A stretch of DNA of 38,275 nucleotides from an uncultured Alphaproteobacteria bacterium (GCA_937872985.1 CALMUW010000030.1:1-38275), one strand, 5' to 3'; shown: positions 1 through 7,320, counted from the stretch's first letter. A program made the numbers and translations. The notes: generated by a model from the sequence alone, not told the origin.

Positions 1-8
1 TTGATGGC

Positions 9-56
9 GAGCAACTTATCTGACTTTTGCTGAGTCCAGCAAAAGTCAGGTTGCTC
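9..56. repeat. 48-bp palindromic repeat, copy 1
   Basis: A long hairpin is visible: outer arms GAGCAAC (9-15) and GTTGCTC (50-56), a 4-nt bulge TTAT, and a perfect 13-bp inner stem (20-32 with 37-49) closed by the loop AGTC. Its reverse complement matches the element at 4514-4561 at 39 of 48 positions without gaps, including 17 identical bases at one end. It could be a REP-like dispersed repeat or an unusual transcription terminator. Its function is not known from the sequence. Confidence 0.75.
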
Positions 57-63
57 TTGTGAA

Positions 64-91
64 AAGAGCGCGGGGGAAACCCCGCGCTCTT
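64..91 (-). terminator. intrinsic terminator of the fadL-type gene
   Basis: A perfect 12-bp GC-rich stem (64-75 with 80-91) with a 4-nt loop lies 22 bases past the stop codon of the leftward porin gene. Read on the minus strand the stem ends in CTCTTTTC, a short U tract. It very likely ends the dsrE3-tusA-fadL transcript. Confidence 0.85.
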
Positions 92-113
92 CGCTTGATC
101 CCGTGATGGTGGA

Positions 114-1391
114 TCAGAACTTCTTGGTGTAGCCGAAGCCGAACTGGAACTGGTGCATGTTCAGGTCAACCGTGCTTCCAGGCGTCGCGCCGGAGGGAGT
201 GACTTCAGGTCCCTTCACATGGCTGGCCGGCACGACCATGCCGAAGAACTCCAGTGTGCCGGTGTCCGACATCTTGTAGGCGGCACCCGCCGTGATGTGG
301 TGCTGCACCACGCCCGGGGCCAGAATGTTGAGTGTCACGTCATCGCTCTTGATGGGGCTGGTGACATAGGCGTAACCGGCGCGCAGCGTCCAGTCGTCGC
401 TGGCCTTCCACTCGGCACCCACCTTGAACACGTCGACATCCCCCCAGCCGAAGCCAGGGCCATTGTCGTCACCCAGAAAACCACCAGCCGGGAAGCCGTT
501 GGAGACCGCCTTCACACCTTCATAGAAAATGTGCTGGTAGTCGAAGTTCAGGGTCAGGTCCGGGGTGGCGTCAAAGGAAATGCCGGCCGTGATGGCGGCC
601 GGAATGTCAAAGTCGCCCTGCTCGGCAAAGAGGCCGCGATACTTGCTGAACTTCGACATCCACATCTTGGTCTGGCCGGCCACGCCGATGCGCAGGTTTT
701 CAGCCAGATCGAACTCAACACCACCGCGCAGGCCCGCACCGAAGGCATAGTCATAGCCATTGTTGGTGAGGTGAGCCGCGTCAGAGGACATGGGAGCAAA
801 GGCGCTAAGACCCAAGCCACGGAAACGATGGGCGACAATCGTGGGCGCGATGCCAATCTTCACCGGGCCCATGCGGCGGGCATAGGTGGCCGAGAGGAAG
901 GCCTGCATCATGTCAACGCCGGTCTTGCCCATGCCGCAGAAAACGCCCGGCGCGCCCGGCGTACAATTATAGTTGGCGGAATAATTGGTGTTCATGCCGC
1001 CGTTGCCATAGAGCACCAGACCGAAGGTCGAGTCCTCATCAATGGGACGGATATAGGCGGCGTTGGGCACCACGAAGAAGTTGGAGTCGCTTTCGACGCT
1101 GCCGGAGGTCACCAAGCCGGTGCCCGTGCCGTCATAACCGCGGTAGGGCATGAAGGCCGCCGCACCCAGCTGCCACTGCTTGTCCAGCCCGGCGATGCCC
1201 GCCGGGTTCAGCGCCTGGGCCATGGCGTCCACAGAGTTGGCCACGCCGGTGCCGCCCATGGCACTCTGGCGCGGGCCGAAGCCCAACTGGAAATAGCCCT
1301 CAGTGGCCGAAGCGAGCGAAGCGCCCATGGTGAGCGCCGCAAGCCCCACGGCCGTAAACAGCGGCGCGCGGCGGAAAGTTGAAGTCGTCAT
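114..1391 (-). CDS. FadL/OmpP1-family outer-membrane channel
   Basis: Predicted outer-membrane beta-barrel of the OMPP1/FadL/TodX family, 425 aa, the usual size. Residues 1-29 form a Sec signal peptide ending near ASLASA. The mature N-terminus has the family-type segment GPRQSAMGGTGVA, followed by the conserved NPAG near residue 63. The rest is a run of amphipathic strands and the protein ends in Phe, as outer-membrane barrels do. FadL proteins move hydrophobic compounds across the outer membrane. The gene starts 67 bp after tusA in the same direction and has a GAGGGGAT ribosome site. A 6-bp hairpin (1409-1414 with 1436-1441) without a T tract lies in the gap, so it is probably co-transcribed with dsrE3-tusA. 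The substrate is unknown; a hydrophobic sulfur compound is a context-based guess. Confidence 0.85.
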   Translation of the reverse strand: MTTSTFRRAPLFTAVGLAALTMGASLASATEGYFQLGFGPRQSAMGGTGVANSVDAMAQALNPAGIAGLDKQWQLGAAAFMPYRGYDGTGTGLVTSGSVESDSNFFVVPNAAYIRPIDEDSTFGLVLYGNGGMNTNYSANYNCTPGAPGVFCGMGKTGVDMMQAFLSATYARRMGPVKIGIAPTIVAHRFRGLGLSAFAPMSSDAAHLTNNGYDYAFGAGLRGGVEFDLAENLRIGVAGQTKMWMSKFSKYRGLFAEQGDFDIPAAITAGISFDATPDLTLNFDYQHIFYEGVKAVSNGFPAGGFLGDDNGPGFGWGDVDVFKVGAEWKASDDWTLRAGYAYVTSPIKSDDVTLNILAPGVVQHHITAGAAYKMSDTGTLEFFGMVVPASHVKGPEVTPSGATPGSTVDLNMHQFQFGFGYTKKF

Positions 1392-1458
1392 ATCCCGATC
1401 CCCTCAATGTGCGGCCCGTTCTTTGCCTCGGGGTTCCGCACGGTTGCCCAAGTGGAAA

Positions 1459-1683
1459 TTATACTTTCTTGATCACGAAGCGGTAAACGTTACCCGTCTG
1501 GCCGGATTCCATCAGTTCGTTGCCGGTGGTCCGGCAGAAGGCGGCGAAATCGGCGACGGCACCCGGGTCGGTGGCCAGCACTTCCAAAGTCTGGCCTGGG
1601 CTGATCTCATTGATCGCCTTCTTGGCGCGCAGAATGGGCAGGGGGCAGTTGAGGCCCTTTGCGTCGAGAGTCTTGTCAGCCAT
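1459..1683 (-). CDS. tusA: TusA sulfur carrier protein
   Basis: Small cytoplasmic sulfur carrier, 74 aa, the normal TusA length. The CPxP motif is intact (Cys13-Pro-Leu-Pro); this Cys carries the persulfide in the family. TusA passes sulfane sulfur between DsrE-type proteins, rhodaneses and the oxidising machinery. It follows the dsrE3-type gene by 15 bp on the same strand, the usual pairing in sulfur oxidisers that use the sHdr or Dsr route. A second Cys at about residue 49 lies outside the motif. Identification rests on length, motif and neighbour. Confidence 0.95.
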   Translation of the reverse strand: MADKTLDAKGLNCPLPILRAKKAINEISPGQTLEVLATDPGAVADFAAFCRTTGNELMESGQTGNVYRFVIKKV

Positions 1684-1698
1684 GATGTCTCCTTGAAA

Positions 1699-2187
1699 TC
1701 AGATGAAGAGGTTGATGTCGGATTTGGTGGCGAGGTCGACCCAGGAGGCCGCACCGCCCAGAACCGGCCCTTCGATCATGTCCTCCATCTTGTATTCGAA
1801 GAGATCCATGGTCATCTGGCAGGCGATCATTTTCACGTCGGATTCAACCGCCGCGGTGCGCAGATCCTCGATGGAGGCCACGCCCTTCTTCTTGATCATG
1901 TTCTTCATCATGACCGTGGCAGCCGCATCGACACCGGGCAGCATGCCGACGATGTTGGGCATGGCCATGTGGATGCCGCCCATGGGCATCTTCATGGCGG
2001 GGTTGCCGAGGGGCGACACCTGCAGGTCGAGCTTCTTCTTCAACAGCTCCAGACCGTAGAAGGTGAAGAACATGGTGACGTTGACATCCATGGCCGCCGC
2101 CGTGGTGGCGAGAATGAAGGGCGGATAGGCCCAGTCCAAGGAGCCCTTGGTGACGATGATGGACATGCTCTTCGGGTTGTCAGCCAT
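1699..2187 (-). CDS. DsrE3-type sulfurtransferase (DsrE/F/DrsH fold)
   Basis: A 162-aa protein of the DsrE/DsrF/DrsH-like family, of the longer type often found beside tusA. The likely persulfide-carrying residue is Cys123 in the segment MIACQMTMDLF, conserved in this group. The start is set at 2187 because GGAGAA sits just upstream; a longer frame to 2274 would begin in the AT-rich promoter region. It is expected to exchange sulfane sulfur with TusA on the way to the sHdr complex. It belongs to a different subtype from the shorter DsrE at 11414-11791. Cysteine position and genomic pairing support the assignment; the exact DsrE subclass is inferred. Confidence 0.88.
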   Translation of the reverse strand: MADNPKSMSIIVTKGSLDWAYPPFILATTAAAMDVNVTMFFTFYGLELLKKKLDLQVSPLGNPAMKMPMGGIHMAMPNIVGMLPGVDAAATVMMKNMIKKKGVASIEDLRTAAVESDVKMIACQMTMDLFEYKMEDMIEGPVLGGAASWVDLATKSDINLFI

Positions 2188-2315
2188 GCGGTTCTCCGTG
2201 GAAAAAATACAGGTATTTTCTATGCTTGTTTGTGTACACGCATATATTAGAATGAATAGAATACCATGATGCATACGAGGTCAAGCACGATGGCCCCTGC
2301 GCCCTCACAAGAGTC
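2188..2315. promoter_or_regulatory. divergent promoter region, dsrE3/tusA and hydrolase gene
   Basis: This 128-bp AT-rich gap separates two divergent genes. It holds a perfect 7+7 inverted repeat, AAAATAC/GTATTTT with a 2-nt spacer (2204-2219), just upstream of the dsrE3 ribosome site. It also holds GTGTACAC at 2232-2239 and, on the minus strand, CTAATATATGCGTG (2237-2250). A closely similar motif lies upstream of the dsrE-hdr operon and part of it upstream of the hydrogenase operon. Operator function is inferred; no exact promoter hexamers could be fixed. Confidence 0.5.
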
Positions 2316-3383
2316 ATGACTGTGTCGCTTGGGAAACAGCCGGTTTTTGTCAGCAACCCCATCTACCACGCCAAGGGATATCCGCCGGGGCATCCTTTGG
2401 CCATCGGGCGCATCGGCCCGGTGACCGACATGTGCCGCATTCTCGGCTGGCTGGACGAGGGCAATTATGCCGAAAGTGCCATGGCGGACGAGGCCCTGCT
2501 GACGCGCTTTCACGCGCCGGACTATGTGACGGCGGTAAAAACCGTCAGCGCCACGGGCCGGGCGACCCGCGAAGAGCGCGAGACCTATGCCTTGGGAACC
2601 ATGGAAAATCCTGTGTTTACAGGGCTTTTTGAGCGTGCCAGCAGTTCGGTCGGGGGATCCGTTATGGCGGCGCGCATGGCCCTTGCGGGACACCTTGCCT
2701 ATCACCCCGCCGGCGGCACGCACCATGGCCGCCGGAACCGCGCCTCGGGCTTCTGCTATTTCAACGATCCGGTCTTTGCCATCCTGACGCTTCTGGACGG
2801 TGGCCTGACCCGCGTGGCCTATGTCGATCTCGATGCCCACCACGGCGATGGGGTGGAGGATGCCTTTGCGGGCGACGCACGGGTGACATGCATTTCTGTG
2901 CATGAGGAAAAGCGCTGGCCGGGTACCGGACAGGGCCATGGGGCCCATGCCCGCAACTTTCCGGTGCCGCGCGGCTTCAGTGATTCGCAACTGGCCGGGG
3001 TGATGGCGGAGGGCGTGCTGCCCGCGCTTCAGGCCTTCGCGCCGGAGGCGGTGGTCATCACCTGTGGGGCTGACGGACTGGCGGGTGATCCCCTGTCCGG
3101 CATGATGCTGTCCAATGACGCTTTGTGGGATGCGGTGATGCAGGTGGTGAATGCGGCACCGCGCGCCGTGGTGCTGGGCGGCGGCGGGTATAATCCCTGG
3201 ACCACGGTGCGCTGCTGGGTGGGGCTGTGGGCGCGGCTCAACGGTTTTGCCATGCCGCATCGCCTGCCGGATGAGGCCACAAAGATTTTATCGGCACTGA
3301 CCTGTGATCTGGTGGATGATGACGAAATGAATCCGGCCTGGCTCACCACCCTGTCGGACGCCGATGCAGCGGAGGAAAAATGA
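2316..3383 (+). CDS. histone-deacetylase-fold zinc hydrolase
   Basis: A 355-aa arginase/deacetylase-fold protein of the bacterial histone deacetylase family, relatives of which include AcuC and acetylpolyamine amidohydrolases. Zinc-site and catalytic features are visible: the HH pair in GGTHHGR (about residue 135), the DLDAHHGDG block (Asp and His ligands near 174-176), the third Asp in CGADGLAGDP, and the GGGGYNP loop with the catalytic Tyr. It should remove an acyl group from lysine or a small amine; the substrate is not evident. It is divergent from dsrE3-tusA and overlaps the next gene by 4 nt (ATGA). An ATG at 2289 runs into a stop at once, so 2316 is the first usable start, with a weak AAGAG site. 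Confidence 0.85.
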   Translation: MTVSLGKQPVFVSNPIYHAKGYPPGHPLAIGRIGPVTDMCRILGWLDEGNYAESAMADEALLTRFHAPDYVTAVKTVSATGRATREERETYALGTMENPVFTGLFERASSSVGGSVMAARMALAGHLAYHPAGGTHHGRRNRASGFCYFNDPVFAILTLLDGGLTRVAYVDLDAHHGDGVEDAFAGDARVTCISVHEEKRWPGTGQGHGAHARNFPVPRGFSDSQLAGVMAEGVLPALQAFAPEAVVITCGADGLAGDPLSGMMLSNDALWDAVMQVVNAAPRAVVLGGGGYNPWTTVRCWVGLWARLNGFAMPHRLPDEATKILSALTCDLVDDDEMNPAWLTTLSDADAAEEK

Positions 3384-3730
3384 AACTGATCGATGACATG
3401 CGGGCGGAGGCGGCACAGGCGCACAGCATGTTTGCCGCGCAATTGCTGAAGGAAGACATCCTGCGGCTGGAGAAGCTGGGGCAATTGGCGCGGGTGGAGC
3501 GTGATCCCGAACGCTTCGGCAAGGCCGCCATGCTGCTGGGCTGGACCCAGGGCGATCTGCGCACCTTTGAACTCAATCCCGAACTGACAAGTTTCCTGGC
3601 TGCGGTCTTCGATCACCAGTCACCACAGCCCACGATCACTGATTCACAGATCGCCAGGGCCTGGGCCGCGCTGAACAAGCGGCGCATGGACCTGCTGGTG
3701 GGCTGCCTCAGCCGCCCGCGCATCGACTGA
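3380..3730 (+). CDS. 116-aa protein of unknown function
   Basis: Not recognised. The start ATG overlaps the stop of the upstream hydrolase (ATGA), so the two are translationally coupled and probably act together. The product is mostly helical by composition, begins with a charged amphipathic helix (MKLIDDMRAEAAQAHSMFAA) and has no signal peptide, membrane segment or Cys cluster. It ends 6 bp before the stop of the convergent gene at 3737. Codon use matches the neighbours, and the overlap gives good support that it is real. Confidence 0.7.
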   Translation: MKLIDDMRAEAAQAHSMFAAQLLKEDILRLEKLGQLARVERDPERFGKAAMLLGWTQGDLRTFELNPELTSFLAAVFDHQSPQPTITDSQIARAWAALNKRRMDLLVGCLSRPRID

Positions 3731-3736
3731 AGCCGA

Positions 3737-4495
3737 TCAGCGCGAATCAGGATCGGTGGGATCACCGGCGGCATGATGGGCACCCAGGCCGAGGCCAAGG
3801 CCGACACCGCCCATGCCCATGCCAGCGCCGCCCATGCCGCCCCCGCCGCCGGCACCGCGGCCACGCCCGCCGCCTTCACCGGCAGTTTCACCGCCGCCGC
3901 GCCCGCGGCCACCGCCGCCTGAGCCGCCGGAACCGGGGCGGGTCGGGCCTTGCCGGGGCAAGGCCACTGTTTCAGGGATGGGCGCGAGGTCCAGGGCCTC
4001 GCGGATGAAATTGCGCAGTGACACCACCAGATCGTGGGTATGAACGGGCTTGCCCGCCACCAGATCATGGGCCGCGGCGGCGGCGAGCTTCACCTGCTCC
4101 TCGGTGCCCAGCAGGATAATGTCGGAGAGTGAGGCCTCCACCGCATCGCGGATGCGGCGCGCCCGGTCCGAACCACCACTCATGTCCAATGGCTGGGCTT
4201 CGGCCTCTGGCGCAGCCTCGGCCGTTTCCACCGGCGTTTCGGCGCGGCGGCGCAGATCGCGGCGGTGGGTGGGGTCCACGGCGAGATCGCCAGTGAAGGA
4301 GCCGCCAAGCGTCTTGTAGGCGGCGATGAGGGTGCGCAGGCGTTCGTTGATCTGGCGGTTCATACGCTCGCGGCGCTGCTGCACCGTCATCTGCACCAGA
4401 AGCCGGATGCCGATGCCCAGGAAGGTGAAGAGCGCCAGCCCGATGAGGGTGGAGAGGATGCTCTGCCAGGAGGAGAAATCCAGAGTACGCCACAT
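3737..4495 (-). CDS. single-span membrane protein with Gly-rich tail, unknown function
   Basis: Not recognised. This 252-aa protein has one membrane helix near residues 14-34, then a basic helical part (QQRRERMNRQINERLRTLIA). The acidic, helical middle contains LGTEEQVKLAAAAAHDLV. From about residue 195 on it is almost only Gly with Arg, Met and Ala (runs such as GGGGRGRGGGE and GGGGGMGG). The start at 4495 has AAAGGA six bases upstream. The gene is monocistronic: the second 48-bp palindrome lies just upstream of its ribosome site and the convergent 116-aa gene ends 6 bp away. The tail is low complexity, so homology searches should use only residues 1-190. Confidence 0.7.
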   Translation of the reverse strand: MWRTLDFSSWQSILSTLIGLALFTFLGIGIRLLVQMTVQQRRERMNRQINERLRTLIAAYKTLGGSFTGDLAVDPTHRRDLRRRAETPVETAEAAPEAEAQPLDMSGGSDRARRIRDAVEASLSDIILLGTEEQVKLAAAAAHDLVAGKPVHTHDLVVSLRNFIREALDLAPIPETVALPRQGPTRPGSGGSGGGGRGRGGGETAGEGGGRGRGAGGGGGMGGAGMGMGGVGLGLGLGAHHAAGDPTDPDSR

Positions 4496-4513
4496 GACCG
4501 GTCCTTTGCGTTA

Positions 4514-4561
4514 GAGCAACCTGACTTTTGATGCGCGCAACAAAACTCAGGTCAGGTGCTC
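4514..4561. repeat. 48-bp palindromic repeat, copy 2
   Basis: Same length as copy 1 (9-56) and in the opposite orientation. GAGCAACCTGACTTTTG (4514-4530) is an exact inverted match of 40-56. The arms GAGCA/TGCTC, ACCTGA/TCAGGT and TTTTG/CAAAA can pair, with a CAGG bulge on the 3' side. The palindrome is less perfect than copy 1 and lies directly upstream of the leftward gene ending at 3737. Confidence 0.7.
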
Positions 4562-4650
4562 GCCATCTCTAAGTCAGCGGTGGCTTGCGCCATCACAGCC
4601 ACCACCGCTCTGACGCCTTGTCATAGATCCGATGATGAGAGAGCGCATGA

Positions 4651-4683
4651 AAAAACCGCCGGAGCCTGGCCCCGGCGGTTTTT
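4651..4683. terminator. terminator after lbpA (bidirectional)
   Basis: A perfect 12-bp stem, AAAAACCGCCGG (4651-4662) with CCGGCGGTTTTT (4672-4683), and a 9-nt loop. It is flanked by A on one side and T on the other, so it can act in both directions. It lies 17 bases beyond the lbpA stop and most likely ends the long dsrE-hdr-lbpA transcript. Confidence 0.88.
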
Positions 4684-4699
4684 CAAAATCCAGGCAGGC

Positions 4700-5140
4700 T
4701 CAGGCGCAGCCGGCGAAGCCGTCCGCCGCCATCTTGGCCTCATACTTGGCGGCCACCGCCGAACCCGGCGTCAGCGAGGCCTTGACCCCGGCCCAGTCAT
4801 TGGGCTTCAGCAGAACCATCCAGCCCTTGTCATAGGGATCGTCGTTGGCGAGGCTGGGCTTGCCCACCAGTTCGTCATTGATCGTGACCACTTCGCCGGC
4901 AACCGCCGACTTGGCCGGGCCCACCCACTTGCCGGATTCGACCGTGGCGCAGGACTTGCCCGCCTCAATGGCTTTGCCCGCCTTCTTGGGCGTGAAGGCC
5001 ACGAGCTGGCCCGCCAGAGCGGTGGCCACCGTGGTCATGCCGAGACGGACATTGCCGTCGCCCATTTCGCGGAACCAGATGTGATTGTCGACGTCATACA
5101 GGAGATCGTCGGGAAGATTGCAGCCTCTGACTTTTGGCAT
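4700..5140 (-). CDS. lbpA: LbpA, lipoate-binding protein of the sHdr pathway
   Basis: A 146-aa GcvH-like lipoyl-domain protein. The lipoylated Lys is expected at residue 71 in the ATVESGKWVGP motif. Unlike ordinary glycine-cleavage H protein it lies at the end of an hdr operon and no gcvT/gcvP is near, which is the hallmark of LbpA. In the sHdr pathway the lipoyl arm carries the sulfur intermediate to the Hdr-like complex. Extra Cys residues lie at position 7 (RGCNLPDDLLY) and near the C-terminus (GFAGCA). It starts 2 bp after the stop of the preceding 142-aa gene. The dedicated lip genes upstream fit a need to lipoylate this protein. Confidence 0.95.
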   Translation of the reverse strand: MPKVRGCNLPDDLLYDVDNHIWFREMGDGNVRLGMTTVATALAGQLVAFTPKKAGKAIEAGKSCATVESGKWVGPAKSAVAGEVVTINDELVGKPSLANDDPYDKGWMVLLKPNDWAGVKASLTPGSAVAAKYEAKMAADGFAGCA

Positions 5141-5142
5141 GT

Positions 5143-5571
5143 TCAGCCTCTTGCTTGGTTTTGGAGAGATTCTTTATCCATCTCGCGGATTGGTCTGGAA
5201 GAACAGCAAAATTCGCCGAGTTCCGCAACTTCCATTTTGCCGCGCACAAAATACATCAGGTGGCGCGCCACCAGAACCATCATGGCAAGGCGCTGGGCAT
5301 TGCCCTCCTCCGGGCCGCCGGACTTGAGCAGATTATAGTGCCAGGCCAGTTCGCGGCAGGTCTCGCGGCAGGCGTTGAAGGAGGGTTCGTCCTTGGCTCC
5401 CTGATGATGCAGCGCCAGGAGACGGAAGCTCTCGCGCCTGGCCTCGGTGGGGGTGATGCCCCGGCCTTCCAGCCAGTTTTCAAGGATCTGCTCGCCCAGC
5501 GCCATGAGTCCCTCATGGGTCTGGCCGGGGGCCTCCACGCCGCGTTCGATCTCGTCCCAGGGGGTGGCCAT
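5143..5571 (-). CDS. 142-aa Cys-containing protein between hdrB2 and lbpA
   Basis: Not recognised. The start ATG overlaps the hdrB2 stop (TGATG, 5569-5573), so translation is coupled. A longer frame reaching to 5763 would run deep into hdrB2 and is rejected. The protein is soluble and helical, with Cys68 and Cys72 (NACRETCRELAWHY) and a vicinal pair Cys122-Cys123 (ELGEFCCSSRP). The CX3C and CC arrangement could bind a metal or cluster, or hold persulfide, but the family is unknown to me. Its place inside the operon, just before lbpA, suggests a role in the sHdr complex or in loading LbpA. I do not recall it from the canonical hdrC1B1A-hyp-C2B2 gene set. Confidence 0.8.
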   Translation of the reverse strand: MATPWDEIERGVEAPGQTHEGLMALGEQILENWLEGRGITPTEARRESFRLLALHHQGAKDEPSFNACRETCRELAWHYNLLKSGGPEEGNAQRLAMMVLVARHLMYFVRGKMEVAELGEFCCSSRPIREMDKESLQNQARG

Positions 5572-6503
5572 CAGATGCCCTTGGCCTTCAACACGGAGGA
5601 GGCGTCGGAGACGTTCTCCTGCAGGCCGACCTTGCGGTGCGACAGACCCATGGCGATGCCGAGCAACTGGGTGAAGTAGATCATCTTCACCTTGGTCTTG
5701 ATGCCATAGACCTTCTCGGCGCGGATCTGGTGCATTTCCAGACCGGCGTGGCAGGTGGGACATTCGGTTGCCACCACGTCCGCCCCCGAGGCCTCCGCCG
5801 CCTGCAGGATGTTGATGCAGAGCTTGGTGGAAGTGTCGGAGTCGCAGAGCGTGTGGGCGCCGCCGCAGCAGGCGCTCTTCATGGCAAAGTCCACGCTGTT
5901 GGCACCGGCGGCGTCGAGAATGTCATCCATGAAGTGCGGACGGAAGTTCGACTCGGTGCCGGGGCCGGCGTCACGTCCCGGGAAGATGTGGCGCGGACGG
6001 GTGTACATGCAGCCGTAATAGTTGGCGACCTTCAGGCCCTTGAGCTTGCCCTTGGTGCGCTCGCGGATGCCTTCCTCGCCGATGGATTCCATGATCCAGT
6101 CCACGGCGTGAATGGTTTCGATCTGGCCCGCCTTGTAGGGCTCGTGGCCCGCCTTCCTGGAAATGCGCTCCACCACCTCGCGCGACTTTTCCTTGTGGCC
6201 CAGGTCATATTCGGCCTTCTTGAGATTGTGGTAGCAGCCGTTGCACGGCGCCATCACCTTGGTGTGGCCCATCTCGTTGGCGGCGATGGAGAGAACCCGC
6301 GACGACAGATAGGTCTGGACCTCGTTGTCGATGTTCTTGGTTTCCATGGCGCCGCAGCAGTTCCAGTTCTTCACGTCCTCGAGTTCGAGGCCGAGAACGC
6401 CGGCAAGCGCGCGGGTGGACCGGTTGTAGCCATGGCCCGTGCCGTCGAGGGCGCAGCCGTGGTAGTAGGCCACCCGCTTCATGGTGTTGATGATCTCAGC
6501 CAT
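5571..6503 (-). CDS. shdrB2: sHdrB2, CCG-domain subunit
   Basis: A 310-aa HdrB-type protein with two complete cysteine-rich CCG domains: Cys17, Cys49-Cys50, Cys87 and Cys90 in the first half, and Cys165, Cys212-Cys213, Cys248 and Cys251 in the second. In methanogen HdrB such sites hold noncubane [4Fe-4S] clusters that cleave disulfides. Here it is expected to act in the sulfur-oxidising sHdr complex. It follows hdrC2 by 12 bp and overlaps the next gene. Having both CCG sites intact contrasts with HdrB1 at 9244-10608. Confidence 0.93.
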   Translation of the reverse strand: MAEIINTMKRVAYYHGCALDGTGHGYNRSTRALAGVLGLELEDVKNWNCCGAMETKNIDNEVQTYLSSRVLSIAANEMGHTKVMAPCNGCYHNLKKAEYDLGHKEKSREVVERISRKAGHEPYKAGQIETIHAVDWIMESIGEEGIRERTKGKLKGLKVANYYGCMYTRPRHIFPGRDAGPGTESNFRPHFMDDILDAAGANSVDFAMKSACCGGAHTLCDSDTSTKLCINILQAAEASGADVVATECPTCHAGLEMHQIRAEKVYGIKTKVKMIYFTQLLGIAMGLSHRKVGLQENVSDASSVLKAKGI

Positions 6504-6515
6504 TGCGCTTTCTCC

Positions 6516-7307
6516 CTATTCCGCGGCTTTGTGGTGGGCGGGCCGGACTTCGGCCTGCGCCATGCTGATCAATTGGTCGAGACCCAGCGCCTGACGCTGC
6601 TTCTTTTCGCTTTCGTGGACATATTCATCGAGCGCCGGGCCGAGTTGCTTCCTCCAGCCGGACACACGCGGCGGAATGATCTGCTCGATACCCATGCCGA
6701 AGACGTAATGCATGGGCATTTTCACGGCGATACGCTTGACCATTTCGATGAGCCAGTCCTGGAACAGGGAACGGCCGGTGCGTTTGAACAGCATGCGCAT
6801 GGTCTTGCCTTCCTCGATGCGGCCCGTGGCCGAAATCTGTTCCATGAAGGCTTCGTCGAAGTGGGTGGAGGGATTGACCTCGGTGTGGCCCTTCAGTTCC
6901 AGCCACTTGGCGGTGGCCTTCATGATGCCTTCCGGCACCACGTCACGCGGGCAGATGTTGGTGCACTTGTTGCACGACACGCACTGCCAGATGATGTCCT
7001 TGTCACGCAGAAGCTCGCTCTCCAGCCCCATGCGGATGAGGTAGATCCAGTAGCGCGGGTTGAAGCGCGGCTCGAGGGCGTTCACGGTGCAGGCATTGGT
7101 GCAGGAACCGCACTGCCAGCAGCGATGGATGTTCTCGCCGCCCGGCAGGGCCGCGATCTCGTCCTGCATCTTCTCGTTATAATCGGTGATGTTGCGGGCA
7201 CTGATGAAGGTGGACCAGTGGCCCGACACGTCGATGCCATCGATGACCAGGTTTTCCTGGCTCTTGATGTCCTCGGGACGGATCAGTGATTTTTCATGAA
7301 TGGCCAT
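6516..7307 (-). CDS. shdrC2: sHdrC2, iron-sulfur subunit
   Basis: A 263-aa HdrC-type ferredoxin-like subunit with two 4-Cys cluster motifs: Cys63, 66, 69, 73 (CWQCGSCTNAC) and Cys109, 112, 115, 119 (CVSCNKCTNIC). The second is followed by P as in classical [4Fe-4S] ferredoxins; in the first, Thr follows the last Cys. It should pass electrons between HdrB2 and HdrA. The start is set at 7307, where AAGGGA lies 7 bases upstream; a frame extending to 7562 overlaps the preceding gene and has no such site. Confidence 0.92.
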   Translation of the reverse strand: MAIHEKSLIRPEDIKSQENLVIDGIDVSGHWSTFISARNITDYNEKMQDEIAALPGGENIHRCWQCGSCTNACTVNALEPRFNPRYWIYLIRMGLESELLRDKDIIWQCVSCNKCTNICPRDVVPEGIMKATAKWLELKGHTEVNPSTHFDEAFMEQISATGRIEEGKTMRMLFKRTGRSLFQDWLIEMVKRIAVKMPMHYVFGMGIEQIIPPRVSGWRKQLGPALDEYVHESEKKQRQALGLDQLISMAQAEVRPAHHKAAE

Positions 7308-7320
7308 GGAGCGATCCCTT

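Noticed and set aside
153..1382. Long plus-strand open frame opposite the FadL gene
   Set aside because: Antisense shadow in GC-rich DNA; product is His/Arg/Gly-rich with no family motif, while the minus strand has a full signal peptide and barrel.
4700..5140. Glycine-cleavage H protein (GcvH)
   Set aside because: No gcvT or gcvP nearby and the gene ends an hdr operon, so LbpA is the better name.
5143..5763. Longer (206-aa) version of the protein between hdrB2 and lbpA
   Set aside because: It would overlap hdrB2 by nearly 200 bp; the ATG at 5571 overlaps the hdrB2 stop in the usual coupled way.
5637..7289. 550-aa plus-strand open frame opposite hdrB2/hdrC2
   Set aside because: Shadow of clearly recognisable hdr genes; composition typical of antisense frames.
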